A stretch of DNA of 64,000 nucleotides from JALZHR01 sp036388475 (GCA_036388475.1 DASVRT010000120.1:1-64000); one strand, 5' to 3'; positions 51,471-60,700 are shown, counted from the stretch's first letter. Notes: a model not told the origin generated them from the sequence alone. Translations and numbers: made by a program.

Positions 51471-52943
51471 ATGAGCAAAGGTTTAACGAAACGAAGCGAA
51501 AATTACTCGGAATGGTATAACGAAATCGTCAAGCGCGCCGATTTGGCGGAAAATTCCGCCGTGCGCGGCTGTATGGTGATAAAACCTTACGGCTACGCGA
51601 TTTGGGAAAAAATGCAGCGCGCCCTTGACGATATGTTCAAGGCGACCGGGCATCAAAACGCCTATTTCCCGCTGTTCGTCCCGAAATCTTTTCTGGAAAA
51701 AGAAGAAGAACACGCCGAAGGCTTTGCCAAAGAATGCGCCGTCGTGACGCATTACCGTCTGAAAAAAAATCCGGACGGCAAAGGCTTAATCGTTGACCCG
51801 AACGCGAAACTGGAAGAAGAATTAATCATTCGCCCGACCTCGGAAGCCATTATCTGGAACGCTTACAAAGGCTGGATTCAATCGTGGCGCGACCTGCCGC
51901 TGCTCATAAATCAATGGGCAAACGTCGTGCGCTGGGAAATGCGGACGCGCATCTTTTTACGCACCGCGGAATTCTTGTGGCAGGAAGGACACACGGCGCA
52001 CGCGACCGAAAACGAGGCGGTCGAAGAAAGCGAAAAGATGCTCGGCGTTTACGCGACCTTTGTCGAAGAATGGATGGCTTTGCCCGTTCTGAAAGGCATC
52101 AAAACGCCGGGCGAAAGATTTGCCGGCGCGGTCGAAACTTACTGTATCGAAGGCTTGATGCAGGACGGACGCGCGCTGCAAGCCGGAACGTCGCACTTTT
52201 TAGGACAGAATTTTGCAAAATCCTTCGACGTTCAGTTCACGAATAAAGAAGGAAAATTGGAATACGCGTGGGCGACTTCGTGGGGCGTCTCGACGCGTCT
52301 GATGGGCGCGCTGATTATGGCGCATTCCGACGACAACGGTTTAGTCCTGCCGCCGAAGCTCGCTCCCGTTCAGGTCGTGATTGTGCCGATTTACAAATCC
52401 GAAGAAGATTTGGCGAAGATTTCCGAGAAAGCGAATCCGGTTTTTGAAGAACTGAAAGCCAAAGGCATCAGCGTCAAATACGATGACGACGACAAACAGC
52501 GTTCCGGCTGGAAGTTTGCCGAATACGAATTGCGCGGCGTGCCCATCCGTCTCGGCATCGGCTTGAGAGATTTGGAAAACGGCACCATCGAAGTCGCGCG
52601 CCGCGACACTTTGACCAAAGAATCTCGTTCACTGGAAGGAATTGCCGATTATGTGGCAAATCTTTTAGATGAAATTCAAGCGAATATTTATCAAAAAGCC
52701 TTGAATTTCCGCGAAGAAAACACTTTCCGCGTCGATACCTGGGAAGATTTCCGAACGCAAATCGAAAAAGGCGGTTTTATATCGGCGCATTGGGACGGCA
52801 CCGCCGAAACCGAAGAAAAAATCAAGCAGGAAACTAAAGCGACGATTCGCTGCATCCCGCTCGACGCGCCGGAAGAAGAAGGCAAGGACGTTTATTCGGG
52901 CAAACCGTCGAATAAACGCGTCATTTTCGCGCGGGCTTATTAA
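51471..52943 (+). CDS. proS: Proline--tRNA ligase (archaeal/eukaryal-type)
   Basis: 490 residues, the usual length for type 3 ProRS, without the insertion domain of typical bacterial ProRS. Class II motifs: 'YGYAIWEKMQRALDDMF' motif 1 region, 'RPTSEAIIWNAYKGWIQSWRDLPLLINQW' motif 2, and 'WEMRTRIFLRTAEFLWQEGHTAHA'. The anticodon-binding domain and a C-terminal zinc-like region follow. It charges tRNA-Pro. Start at ATG 51471; no strong ribosome site. Confidence 0.95.
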   Translation: MSKGLTKRSENYSEWYNEIVKRADLAENSAVRGCMVIKPYGYAIWEKMQRALDDMFKATGHQNAYFPLFVPKSFLEKEEEHAEGFAKECAVVTHYRLKKNPDGKGLIVDPNAKLEEELIIRPTSEAIIWNAYKGWIQSWRDLPLLINQWANVVRWEMRTRIFLRTAEFLWQEGHTAHATENEAVEESEKMLGVYATFVEEWMALPVLKGIKTPGERFAGAVETYCIEGLMQDGRALQAGTSHFLGQNFAKSFDVQFTNKEGKLEYAWATSWGVSTRLMGALIMAHSDDNGLVLPPKLAPVQVVIVPIYKSEEDLAKISEKANPVFEELKAKGISVKYDDDDKQRSGWKFAEYELRGVPIRLGIGLRDLENGTIEVARRDTLTKESRSLEGIADYVANLLDEIQANIYQKALNFREENTFRVDTWEDFRTQIEKGGFISAHWDGTAETEEKIKQETKATIRCIPLDAPEEEGKDVYSGKPSNKRVIFARAY

Positions 52944-53277
52944 TAGAAAAGGCGTCGATTATTTATTGGGATTCTTCCGCTTTTCTATCATTTCTAATTA
53001 TCCAAAGCTGTTAGCTATTGAAGTCGAGAAAATATACCTGCGAAGAAACGCGAAAAAGCGCCGAACAAGAGAAAACAAATAAACTATTTTCGCGTCTTTG
53101 GCAAATTTACATTAACATTCGATAAAGCTATGAAATTGACGGAAACAATTCCGCCGGGAAATGTAAATAAAGCGGCGGCGATTCTCAAAAAACATCTTCC
53201 CATCTTTAATTAACAACAAGTTTTGCCGAAATTTGTTTTGATAATCAGGCGAACGAAATAGATTTGCAAATCTTGCA
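52944..53277. other. Intergenic region, one tiny frame
   Basis: Contains an imperfect hairpin just after proS (about 52944-52987) that may be its terminator. A 27-codon frame at 53130-53213 ('MKLTETIPPGNVNKAAAILKK...') has no ribosome site and no known family. Nothing else is recognised. Confidence 0.5.
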
Positions 53278-54423
53278 TCAATCTTTCAAAATTCCGCGCG
53301 AAATCACGATTCGCTGAATCTCGCTCGTGCCTTCGTAAATCGTCGTGATGCGCGCGTCACGGTAATATTTTTCGACGTTGTAATGGCGCGAGTAGCCGTT
53401 GCCGCCGTGAATCTGGATGGCTTCGGCGCAGACTTTGTTGGCGTTTTCCGATGCATACAATTTTGCCATCGAGCTGAAGACGCCGACATTTTTTGCGCCC
53501 GCGTCTTTCAGAGCGGCGGCGCGGAGTGTTAATAATCGCGCGGCTTCGGTTTCGGTGTGCATATCGGCGAGCTTGTGCCGGATTGCCTGAAATTCGGCAA
53601 TCGGCTGACCGAAAGCGGTGCGGTCTTTGGCATATCCGGCTGATTCTTCGAGTGCGGCTTGCGCGATGCCGACGCACAAAGCGGCGATGCCGATGCGACC
53701 GTTATCGAGCGAGCCGAAGGCGACTTTCAACCCGTTTCCGACGCCGCCGAGAACGTTTGCTTTCGGCACTTTCACGTCCGTCAAGCTCATCTCGGTCGTC
53801 TGCGAAGCGCGTTGACCGAGCTTGTGTTCGACGGACGAAACCTTTAAGCCTTCCGCCTCGCCGTCAATCAAAAATGCCGTGATTTCCTTCCTGCCGCCGC
53901 GCTCGCCCGTCACCGCCATCACAAGATAAACGCCCGCGATGCCGCCGTTCGTCACCCACGATTTCGTGCCGTTCAAAATGTAAAAATCACCGTTTTCGAT
54001 CGCGCGCGTTTTCTGATTCGCCGCATCCGAACCGGCTTGCGGCTCGCTCAAACAAAACGCGCCTAAGGTTTCGCCTTTCGCCAGAGGCACGAGATATTTC
54101 CGCTTCTGTTCTTCCGTCCCGAAGCTCAAAATCGGATAACAGCAAACCGAGTTCGTCACCGAAACAATCACCGCCACCGACGCGTCGGCTCTGGCGATTT
54201 CTTCCAGCGCCAGAGCGTAGGAAACCGTGTCGAAGCCCGCGCCGCCGTATTCTTCCGGAATAATCATTCCCAAAAGCCCAAGCTCGGCTAAGCCTTCAAT
54301 CTGCTCCCGCGGAAACTTCTCCGCCTCGTCGTATTCGCGCGCTCGCGTGGCAATCTCGTTCTGCGCAAACTCGCGGACGCTGGCGCGCACCATTTGCTGT
54401 TCTTCGTTCAATTCCAGATTCAT
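53278..54423 (-). CDS. Acyl-CoA dehydrogenase
   Basis: 381 residues from ATG 54423. N-terminal helices 'LNEEQQMVRASVREFAQ', FAD/substrate-binding 'FCLSEPQAGSDAANQKTRA', and C-terminal 'YEGTSEIQRIVISR' with the catalytic Glu of the short/medium-chain type. It introduces the alpha-beta double bond in acyl-CoA. The length and the Glu position fit a short-chain or butyryl-CoA enzyme; the exact chain length is not decided. It complements hbd and thiolase elsewhere in the window. Confidence 0.92.
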   Translation of the reverse strand: MNLELNEEQQMVRASVREFAQNEIATRAREYDEAEKFPREQIEGLAELGLLGMIIPEEYGGAGFDTVSYALALEEIARADASVAVIVSVTNSVCCYPILSFGTEEQKRKYLVPLAKGETLGAFCLSEPQAGSDAANQKTRAIENGDFYILNGTKSWVTNGGIAGVYLVMAVTGERGGRKEITAFLIDGEAEGLKVSSVEHKLGQRASQTTEMSLTDVKVPKANVLGGVGNGLKVAFGSLDNGRIGIAALCVGIAQAALEESAGYAKDRTAFGQPIAEFQAIRHKLADMHTETEAARLLTLRAAALKDAGAKNVGVFSSMAKLYASENANKVCAEAIQIHGGNGYSRHYNVEKYYRDARITTIYEGTSEIQRIVISRGILKD

Positions 54424-54460
54424 AAAGTCAATTTTAAAGCGATTCGGGCAAAACAAGAAA

Positions 54461-54538
54461 TGGCTGGCGGAAAACGGAAAGCTGTTAACGGAAAATATTT
54501 AGTTTTAAATTATCCGCCAGCCGCTTTCCATTGCTTTC
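54461..54538. repeat. Heptamer hairpin, CGGAAAA family
   Basis: TGGCTGG (54461), CGGAAAA, CGGAAAG, CTGTTAA, CGGAAAA (54489); then TATCCGC (54511), CAGCCGC, TTTCCAT, TGCTTTC (54532). Mirrored words flank an AT-rich loop. Confidence 0.68.
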
Positions 54539-54635
54539 ATGGAACGTCTTTTGCTTGCGATTGATTGTCAATAATTTTCTGTATTATTTATATGCAGACG
54601 ATTTTTAAATTCAAGCATAAGGGAAGGTTAAAAAT

Positions 54636-54752
54636 ATGAACGGACCGTTAAAAGGATTGATAGCAGGCGCGGCGGCATGGAAATTCGGCGGCGGCATTTT
54701 TTCGATGGTTATTATATTTCTGGTCGTTTTCTGGCTGCTCGGCAAATGTTAA
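54636..54752 (+). CDS. Small 38-residue membrane protein
   Basis: A small gene: 'MNGPLKGLIAGAAAWKFGGG' then a hydrophobic helix 'IFSMVIIFLVVFWLLGKC'. A good Shine-Dalgarno 'GGGAAGG' lies about 11 nt before the ATG. The C-terminal part is a clear single membrane helix. The gene stands alone between a heptamer hairpin and a convergent terminator tract. No family is known to me; conservation would settle it. Confidence 0.6.
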   Translation: MNGPLKGLIAGAAAWKFGGGIFSMVIIFLVVFWLLGKC

Positions 54753-54882
54753 AAGTGAAAGAGTGAAAAGGTGAAAAAGCAAGTTGATGAAAATCCACAG
54801 GCTTTTTCACTTTTTCAATTATTCGTTTATTTATCTTTTAAACTTTTCAATCTTTTTCACTTTTTCAACTTTTCACTTTTAG
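54752..54882. repeat. Heptamer/octamer tract, GTGAAAA/TTTTCAC family
   Basis: Left part 'AAAGTGAAAGAGTGAAAA' (from 54752) and right part 'TTTTTCACTTTTTCAA' (from 54852) then 'TTCAACT', 'TTTCACT', 'TTTAGAC'. Some spacings are 8 rather than 7. It separates the small gene from the convergent FHA-PrsW gene. Confidence 0.6.
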
Positions 54883-56393
54883 ACTTTATCTCTCCATTTC
54901 AAGACTTCTTCGCGCAGAATCGGGTTTTGCTGAAAGCTGGCGGTTTGTCCGTGTGCGGCGGTCGCGCGTTGAATGTGCCAATAAGTTAAGCCGAGTTTGC
55001 CGACGGCGCGCAGGAATCTTTTTCGCGCCCGGTATTTATTCGTGCCGATGCTGCCCAGAAGCCAGGCGGAGCTTTTAAAGGCGGAAGTCGCCGTATCGAA
55101 CTGCTCCTGCGTTATCAAACCGCGCATCACGTCAATCGCCAGCATTTCCTTCAAAATTCTATTCTGGCGAAACATTATGAAACCCGCAAAGCAGACGAAA
55201 ATCGCAAAAAACGGAACCTGCAAAAACAGATAGCCGAGCCAGAAGCCTTCGAAACCGAAAAAGGTCGGCGTTCCGTTCCAGATGGCGTGCAGCAGAACGG
55301 CGCAGCTGTAGCCCATTAGCGGCAGCAGTATGCGGACGAGCGTGTTATGCGATTCGCGTGCGATGCCGCAGCCGATTCCGGTCATCGCCGTGAACGTGAC
55401 GTGCGCGAAAGGCGACAGAATTCCGCGCAGGAAAAACAAAACAACGAGCGAAGGGAAGCCGCCTTCGACCAGCCCGCGCCCGTAATAAAGCACGTTTTCC
55501 ACGGTCGCAAAGCCGAGCGCGATGGTTCCGCCGAAAACGATGCCGTCGAGAATGTCGTCAAACTCGTGACGAAAAAAAATCAAAAGCAGAATTAATCCCA
55601 AGCCTTTCGAGCCTTCCTCAAAAACCGGCGCCGACACTACGGCGGCGACATCGCGTCCGAAATATGCGCCCATCAGGTCGTTGATCGTCGCCGAAAAAAC
55701 CACCGCCACCAGCGCGCCCCAGGCAAACGCCAGCGCCAGCAGCCAGAGCGGTTCGGGGTCGTAGCGGTCGAGCCAGATGAGCGGCAAAATGTAGATGCAA
55801 GCCGGAACGAAAGCGATCACGGCGGCGATAAAAGCGGCGACGATGCCGAGACTGCTGGTAATCATCGCCGTCACAATCAGAGACAAAAAGACGACGACGA
55901 AAATCGTTACGGCAATGCCGAGTTTTCTTCCGGTTTGGCTTTTTGCCGGCTGCGCGTCGGGCGGGCGCACGCCGATTCGCGTCATCGACTCGCGCCAGCC
56001 TGCCGCCTGATTTTGAAAGGTCGGCGTCGAGGCAGCCGCCATTTGAAAACCCGACTGCGGCGACTGAAATTGATTTTGTAAAACCGTCGGAGCTTCGATG
56101 TAAACTTTCAACGCGACGCCGTCTCTGCCGAGACTCAAAACGTCTGCGGAATTTAATTTGTGAAATTGAACCCGGTTGCCGTTGACGTAAGTTCCGTTCG
56201 TGCTGTTGTTGTCGGTTAAATAAAAGCCGTCGGGTTTAGCTTCGATAAAAGCGTGTTTTGAAGAGACGATGCGCTCATTGGCATCAAATCTGACGTTGCA
56301 GTTGACGTCGCGCCCGAAGGTGAGAAATCCGCTGTCCAGCTCCGCCGTTCTTCCCGCCATCGAACCGTTTTGAATCGTAATTTTTAATTTCAT
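54879..56393 (-). CDS. FHA domain - PrsW family membrane protease fusion
   Basis: 504 residues from ATG 56393. N-terminal FHA domain (about 1-90): 'LTFGRDVNCNVRFDANERIVSSKHAFIEA' and 'NNSTNGTYVNG'. After a Gln/Ser-rich linker (about 95-150), about eight membrane helices contain PrsW motifs: 'DRYDPEPLWLLALAFAWGA', 'FEEGSKGLGLILLL' (EExxK) and 'FDDILDGIVFGGTIALGFATVENVLYYG' (glutamyl protease). PrsW enzymes cleave membrane anti-sigma factors. The FHA domain could place protease activity under phosphothreonine control, which the window's kinases could supply; this is inference. Confidence 0.85.
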   Translation of the reverse strand: MKLKITIQNGSMAGRTAELDSGFLTFGRDVNCNVRFDANERIVSSKHAFIEAKPDGFYLTDNNSTNGTYVNGNRVQFHKLNSADVLSLGRDGVALKVYIEAPTVLQNQFQSPQSGFQMAAASTPTFQNQAAGWRESMTRIGVRPPDAQPAKSQTGRKLGIAVTIFVVVFLSLIVTAMITSSLGIVAAFIAAVIAFVPACIYILPLIWLDRYDPEPLWLLALAFAWGALVAVVFSATINDLMGAYFGRDVAAVVSAPVFEEGSKGLGLILLLIFFRHEFDDILDGIVFGGTIALGFATVENVLYYGRGLVEGGFPSLVVLFFLRGILSPFAHVTFTAMTGIGCGIARESHNTLVRILLPLMGYSCAVLLHAIWNGTPTFFGFEGFWLGYLFLQVPFFAIFVCFAGFIMFRQNRILKEMLAIDVMRGLITQEQFDTATSAFKSSAWLLGSIGTNKYRARKRFLRAVGKLGLTYWHIQRATAAHGQTASFQQNPILREEVLKWRDKV

Positions 56394-56502
56394 CTCGCTT
56401 CGTGTAATAGAAATTTTTACAAGTTTCTTCAATTTTCTTCCGAAGGTCAAAAGCAATTGTGAGAATCAGTCCGCGCGGGCACGCTAAAAGACACGAAAAA
56501 GA

Positions 56503-56655
56503 GAATGAAACCGCGGATTTACGCAGATAAACGCGGATAAAAAGAAAACGATGAATGATGAACTACACATTCCGCCTTCTGCGTTCATCGTTTTCTTTTA
56601 TCCTGTTTATTCTGCCTGAATCTGCGTTTATCTGCGTAAATCCACGGTTTCATTC
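56503..56655. repeat. Long inverted repeat
   Basis: Left arm (56503-56553) 'GAATGAAACCGCGGATTTAC', 'GCAGATAAACGC' and 'GAAAACGATGAA'. The right arm (56584-56655) contains all of it in reverse complement with about 20 nt extra in the middle. It forms a roughly 50-bp hairpin in the gap after the VCBS gene. Confidence 0.8.
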
Positions 56656-56685
56656 TTCGCCTGTTTCGCGAGCATTTTCAATAAA

Positions 56686-56713
56686 AAAACGGCTCGAAAA
56701 TCAGAGCCGTTTT
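56686..56713 (-). terminator. Terminator of the LVIVD/VCBS gene
   Basis: AAAACGGCTC (56686-56695), loop, GAGCCGTTTT (56704-56713); the minus-strand transcript ends in a T run. Confidence 0.82.
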
Positions 56714-56735
56714 CATTACTTCTATTTTTATTTAA

Positions 56736-58826
56736 TTACGGTTGAACCGAAGACGGCGAAGGAACATCGCCGTTCTGACCGAAGTTTCTGGCAACGAACG
56801 CGCCGTTTGAGCTGTTCAAGCGATACCAGGCGTTGTCAGCGGCGCGGAAAACCGCTACGTCCGTTTTGCCGTCGCCGTCGTAATCGGCGGGAATCGGCAT
56901 ATCGCTCGAAACGCCGAAACGATAGACGCTCAACGAGTTATTCTGGCTGTTCATAATATACCAGTTTCCTTCGCCCGCGCGATAAACGGCTAAATCCGTT
57001 TTATTGTCGCCGTCGAAATCTCCGGCGAGAGGCTTGTCGGTGCTGACGCCGAACTGCGCGCCCAGCAAAAGGCTCGAAGAGCTTTGCAGAATATACCAGG
57101 TTCCGTTTGACGGTCGCCACACCGCCAAATCCGTTTTGCCGTCGCCTTCAAAATCTCCGACCATCGGTTTGTCAGTCGAGATGCCGAATTGCGTGGCGCG
57201 AAATCCTAAAGTGCTCTGCTGGATATACCACGAACCGTTCGAAGGACGAAAAACGGCGAAATCGGTTTTGCCGTCCGCGTCGTAATCGCCCGCCACCGGA
57301 ATGTCGCCGTTGGCGCCGAACTGCGCGGCAAAAAATCCTCTGGTGCTGCCCAAGACATACCAGACGCCTTCGGTCGGTCGCCAGACGGCGATGTCTGATT
57401 TACCGTCGCCGTCAAAATCTCCGGCTTCGATTTTATCCGCGCTCGCGCCGAATTGCGTCACGCTCGTCGCACCGGCAGCAGAGCTTTTTTCGATTGACCA
57501 GACGCCGGTCGCCGGCGTGTAAACCGAGATGTCGGTTTTACCGTCGCCGTCAAAATCCGAAATCTGATTTTTCGGCAGCGCCGTGGTGCCGGTCACGTCG
57601 AGAATCAACAAGCCGTTTTTCAAATCACCTGCCAGAACTTTGTCTTCGCCCAGAAACGGGAAAACAGCCCAGTTGCCGTCATAGGTCGTCGGCAGAGCGT
57701 TTTGCAGATTGTCGCTGGCGCAGACTATATCCCACGGCTCGGCGCTCAAAAGACTCAATGTTTCTTCTTCCGGCGGCGCAAAAGCCGCTTGAAAAGTATC
57801 GTATTGACCGATGCGTTTCGGGTCGGACTGGTTCGCGCCGATGTCAAAAACCTGTATCCCGGCTTGATACCAGGCAACATATAATTTATTGCCCATCACG
57901 ACCGGATTGTGCGGCGTGACGGCGTTCAAAGCCAAATCGTTCATTCCGATTCGCTTGACCAGAAGCGGCTGCTGCGGAGCGGAAACGTTGTAAACGCGCA
58001 CGTCGCCGTTGCCGTTGGAAGTTTCGCGACAGCTATACAAAAAGTTTCCGTCCTCGCTCGTCCAGCTGCTGTGCATACTGTTTCCGGCGGTCGTCGAGGT
58101 CGAGTCTTCGATAAAGCCTAAAAGCTGCGGCGCCTGCGTGTTGATGTTCGTTATATCGTAAATCTCGGTTCTGCCGCGCGTGGTCGAAGTTCCCCAGCCG
58201 GAGGTATACATTTTGTTTCCGCGCAGATGCATCGCGTGAACCCAGCTGACCTCGGTCGGATTGATGTCGCGGACAAAGACGGGCGCGGCGGGATTGCTGA
58301 CGTTGATGACTTTCAGAAGCTTGTTGGAAAAACCGTTGAAATTTTCAATCAGATAAGTCGCTCCGTTTTGACTGAAAACGACCATTTCGTGAATCGAAGC
58401 GAAACCGTTGCCGTTCGTCGTATTGACGACGCCAAGCAAAACCGGCGCGGTCGGGTTCGTCAAATCGACGATATGCACGCCGCCGCCGTTGCCGCTGCCG
58501 AAGTAGGCGCGGTTGCCGACAACGATGGCTTCGAGAAACTGTTGATTCGCGCCCGGATTATACCAGGCGGAGAGAGTCGGGGCGTCGGGATTGGAAACGT
58601 TGTAAATAAAAGCTCCGCGACAATTATAACTGCCCTGCACGGCGATATTTCCGTCGGCGTAAATGTCGGAAAATTTTAAATTGGAAGTGGAATTGCAATT
58701 CGGCGTAATCTGCGCTCTGAGACGAACTTTCTGCGCCGAAATATCAGCGCTCAAGCCCGCCAATAAGACAAACAAACCGATAAAGACCAAAGAAATTTTT
58801 GATTTCTTAATGCCCCGAATACTCAT
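56736..58826 (-). CDS. Secreted LVIVD and FG-GAP/VCBS repeat protein
   Basis: 696 residues with a signal peptide (about 1-31). N-terminal half (about 40-400): repeats of the LVIVD type, such as 'YNVSNPDAPTLSAWY' and 'VHIVDLTNPTAPVLLGVV', which form a beta-propeller. C-terminal half (about 410-690): about six FG-GAP-like repeats with calcium loops 'DFDGDGKSDIAVWRP'. It is a probable surface or matrix protein; its repeat part is paralogous to the protein at 34.7-36.3 kb. Ribosome site 'AGGAGA'. Confidence 0.87.
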   Translation of the reverse strand: MSIRGIKKSKISLVFIGLFVLLAGLSADISAQKVRLRAQITPNCNSTSNLKFSDIYADGNIAVQGSYNCRGAFIYNVSNPDAPTLSAWYNPGANQQFLEAIVVGNRAYFGSGNGGGVHIVDLTNPTAPVLLGVVNTTNGNGFASIHEMVVFSQNGATYLIENFNGFSNKLLKVINVSNPAAPVFVRDINPTEVSWVHAMHLRGNKMYTSGWGTSTTRGRTEIYDITNINTQAPQLLGFIEDSTSTTAGNSMHSSWTSEDGNFLYSCRETSNGNGDVRVYNVSAPQQPLLVKRIGMNDLALNAVTPHNPVVMGNKLYVAWYQAGIQVFDIGANQSDPKRIGQYDTFQAAFAPPEEETLSLLSAEPWDIVCASDNLQNALPTTYDGNWAVFPFLGEDKVLAGDLKNGLLILDVTGTTALPKNQISDFDGDGKTDISVYTPATGVWSIEKSSAAGATSVTQFGASADKIEAGDFDGDGKSDIAVWRPTEGVWYVLGSTRGFFAAQFGANGDIPVAGDYDADGKTDFAVFRPSNGSWYIQQSTLGFRATQFGISTDKPMVGDFEGDGKTDLAVWRPSNGTWYILQSSSSLLLGAQFGVSTDKPLAGDFDGDNKTDLAVYRAGEGNWYIMNSQNNSLSVYRFGVSSDMPIPADYDGDGKTDVAVFRAADNAWYRLNSSNGAFVARNFGQNGDVPSPSSVQP

Positions 58827-58942
58827 TTTTATCTCCTATGAATCTGCCCGAAAATGAAAGCTTTGACTAAACTTCTATTTTGGTGCGTTTTACGAAAAAA
58901 CGCAACCTGAAATTGTTCTCTAAGTATATTTTTTAATACAGT

Positions 58943-59590
58943 TTATGAAGCCGCCTGCGATGCGTCGCGCATCACCAAATCGAAGGTGCCGGGCGCGACT
59001 TTCCGAAAACGTCGGTTGCGGTTTAAAGAAACGGCAATCGAAATCGTCGGATTGTTTCCCTTGAATTCCATTCCGCCGACGCAGAGCAGATTATACAGCT
59101 CGTTGACGTGCAGAGGTTGTCCGGATTCGCGCAGCAGCAGCGTGCAAGCCTGCGTAATCGTGCGGTCGGTGAACCGATGGCTAATCGGCTCGATATGCGG
59201 GCTGACCGAAGGAACGTTTCGTGGATTATTGATGTAGGAAACGGTGTTGGAGTTGTTTCGATAATTGTTCGACGAATTATTTTGATTGTTGTTTTGCGGC
59301 AACGGACGATTAATCCGCTTCATTTCCGTCGGCGGCTCGTAATCTTCCTCGTTGCGCTGAATCTTGCTGGTATCGGTATTCCACAGATGCTGACCGGAGC
59401 GCATCGTCGCCAGCAGGCTGTAAATCGCCGCTTCGGTCTGCGCCGCGCTGTTTTCCAGCGCTTCGATTTCCTGCCGCAGCCGCTCGGATTCGGATTCGAC
59501 TTCGCGCAGGCGCACGAGCAGACGATTCTGCGCGTTGCGCGTCTGCCGCAGGCTCTGTTCTAAAGTGGCGATAAGATTTTCGTCAAGCAT
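58943..59590 (-). CDS. HARE-HTH domain protein with coiled coil
   Basis: 215 residues. N-terminal coiled coil (about 5-65, 'RLREVESESERLRQEIEALEN'). A low-complexity Asn-rich linker (about 95-130) follows. The C-terminal domain (about 140-210) resembles the HARE-HTH (HB1/ASXL) winged helix: 'ACTLLLRESGQPLHVNELYNLL', 'GNNPTISIAVSLNRNRRFRKVAPGTFDLV'. That domain binds modified or structured DNA in several chromatin and restriction proteins. No operon partner is evident. Confidence 0.75.
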   Translation of the reverse strand: MLDENLIATLEQSLRQTRNAQNRLLVRLREVESESERLRQEIEALENSAAQTEAAIYSLLATMRSGQHLWNTDTSKIQRNEEDYEPPTEMKRINRPLPQNNNQNNSSNNYRNNSNTVSYINNPRNVPSVSPHIEPISHRFTDRTITQACTLLLRESGQPLHVNELYNLLCVGGMEFKGNNPTISIAVSLNRNRRFRKVAPGTFDLVMRDASQAAS

Positions 59591-59594
59591 AGCA

Positions 59595-59667
59595 ATCAGC
59601 TTTCAGCTATCAGCTATCAGCTTTCCGCCAATCAATCAGCTAAAGGCTGACCGCTGACCGCTGATGG
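59595..59667. repeat. Heptamer hairpin, ATCAGCT/CCGCTGA family
   Basis: ATCAGCT (59595), TTCAGCT, ATCAGCT, ATCAGCT (59616), TTCCGCC, AATCAAT, CAGCTAA, AGGCTGA (59644), CCGCTGA, CCGCTGA (59658). One strict 7-nt register, with right words reverse-complementary to the left. Confidence 0.8.
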
Positions 59668-60687
59668 CTATTTCGCTCTTTCAATCATATAAGACGGAAT
59701 TTCGTCCAAAGCAGAACGATACCGCGAAACGGGCAAAATTTCAAGGTTTTTCTTGGCTTGCTCAGCGTAAGTGTATGCTCTTTCGCGGGTTTCGGCAAGC
59801 GTTTGATGCTGTTCCAGGGCTTCCAGAAGATTTTCGCGCGAGCTGTTTTCGTAATTTCCCGCGTGCATTATCCGCTCCACATCCGCTTTTATTTCCGGCT
59901 CGCGCTCGACCAGCAAAATCAAAGGCAGAGTCAGTTTTCCTTCCAGAAGGTCGGCGCCCGCCGCTTTTCCCAGGATTTCTTCGTCAGCCGTAAAATCCAG
60001 TAAATCGTCCGCCAGTTGAAACGCCGTGCCGAGATTCATCCCGTAATCGCGCAGCGCGATTTGCTGCTCGGTTTCTGCGCCGCCGATAATCGCGCCGATT
60101 TCGCAGCAAGCCGAAAACAGATAAGCGGTTTTTCTTTGCAGAACGTCGAAATATTCCGTTTCGGTGATGTCGGTGCGCCCGAGCATCGTCAGTTGAATCA
60201 ATTCGCCTTCGGTCATCTTGCGCGTGACGCGCGTCAGAATGTCGAGAATTTCTAAGGAACGTTCCTTGAGGCTCGTTTCAAACGCCGACATATAAAGCCA
60301 GTCGCCCATCAAAACGGCGGCTTGATTGCCGAAACGCGCGTTGACCGAAGAACGATTGCGCCGCGTGCCGGCGTTGTCGATAATGTCGTCGTGCACGAGC
60401 GTCGCCGTGTGCAGAAATTCCATCACGGTCGCAATCCGAATCGAATTTTCCCGCGCGCCGTCGCCGCCGACCGCGTAATTCGCCAGAATATTGAGCGCCG
60501 GGCGCACGCGCTTGCCGCCCGACGCGCGCAGATAATCGCCGAGATAAGCGATAACCTGCACGTTCGATTGCGCCTGCCGCTCGAATTCGGCTTCGACCAG
60601 AGCCATCTCCGCCGCGATTAACGAAAAAATCCGGCGCGCCGCCGAAAGCGGATTTTGTAAAGCTAGTTTCGGACTGAATGTTTGCAT
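59668..60687 (-). CDS. ispB: Polyprenyl diphosphate synthase
   Basis: 339 residues. First Asp-rich motif 'VHDDIIDNAGTRRN' (about 95) and second 'LADDLLDFTADE' (about 226), the trans-prenyltransferase pattern. It condenses isopentenyl diphosphate with an allylic diphosphate to make long-chain prenyl diphosphates, usually for quinone side chains. The residues before the first motif fit octaprenyl/solanesyl-type enzymes, but chain length is not decided. With UbiD at 40-42 kb it fits quinone synthesis. Confidence 0.9.
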   Translation of the reverse strand: MQTFSPKLALQNPLSAARRIFSLIAAEMALVEAEFERQAQSNVQVIAYLGDYLRASGGKRVRPALNILANYAVGGDGARENSIRIATVMEFLHTATLVHDDIIDNAGTRRNRSSVNARFGNQAAVLMGDWLYMSAFETSLKERSLEILDILTRVTRKMTEGELIQLTMLGRTDITETEYFDVLQRKTAYLFSACCEIGAIIGGAETEQQIALRDYGMNLGTAFQLADDLLDFTADEEILGKAAGADLLEGKLTLPLILLVEREPEIKADVERIMHAGNYENSSRENLLEALEQHQTLAETRERAYTYAEQAKKNLEILPVSRYRSALDEIPSYMIERAK

Positions 60688-60700
60688 TAAAATAATTAAC

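Noticed and set aside
53130..53213. 27-codon frame in the gap after proS
   Set aside because: No ribosome site, no homology known to me, and nearby sequence looks non-coding; too little to call a gene.
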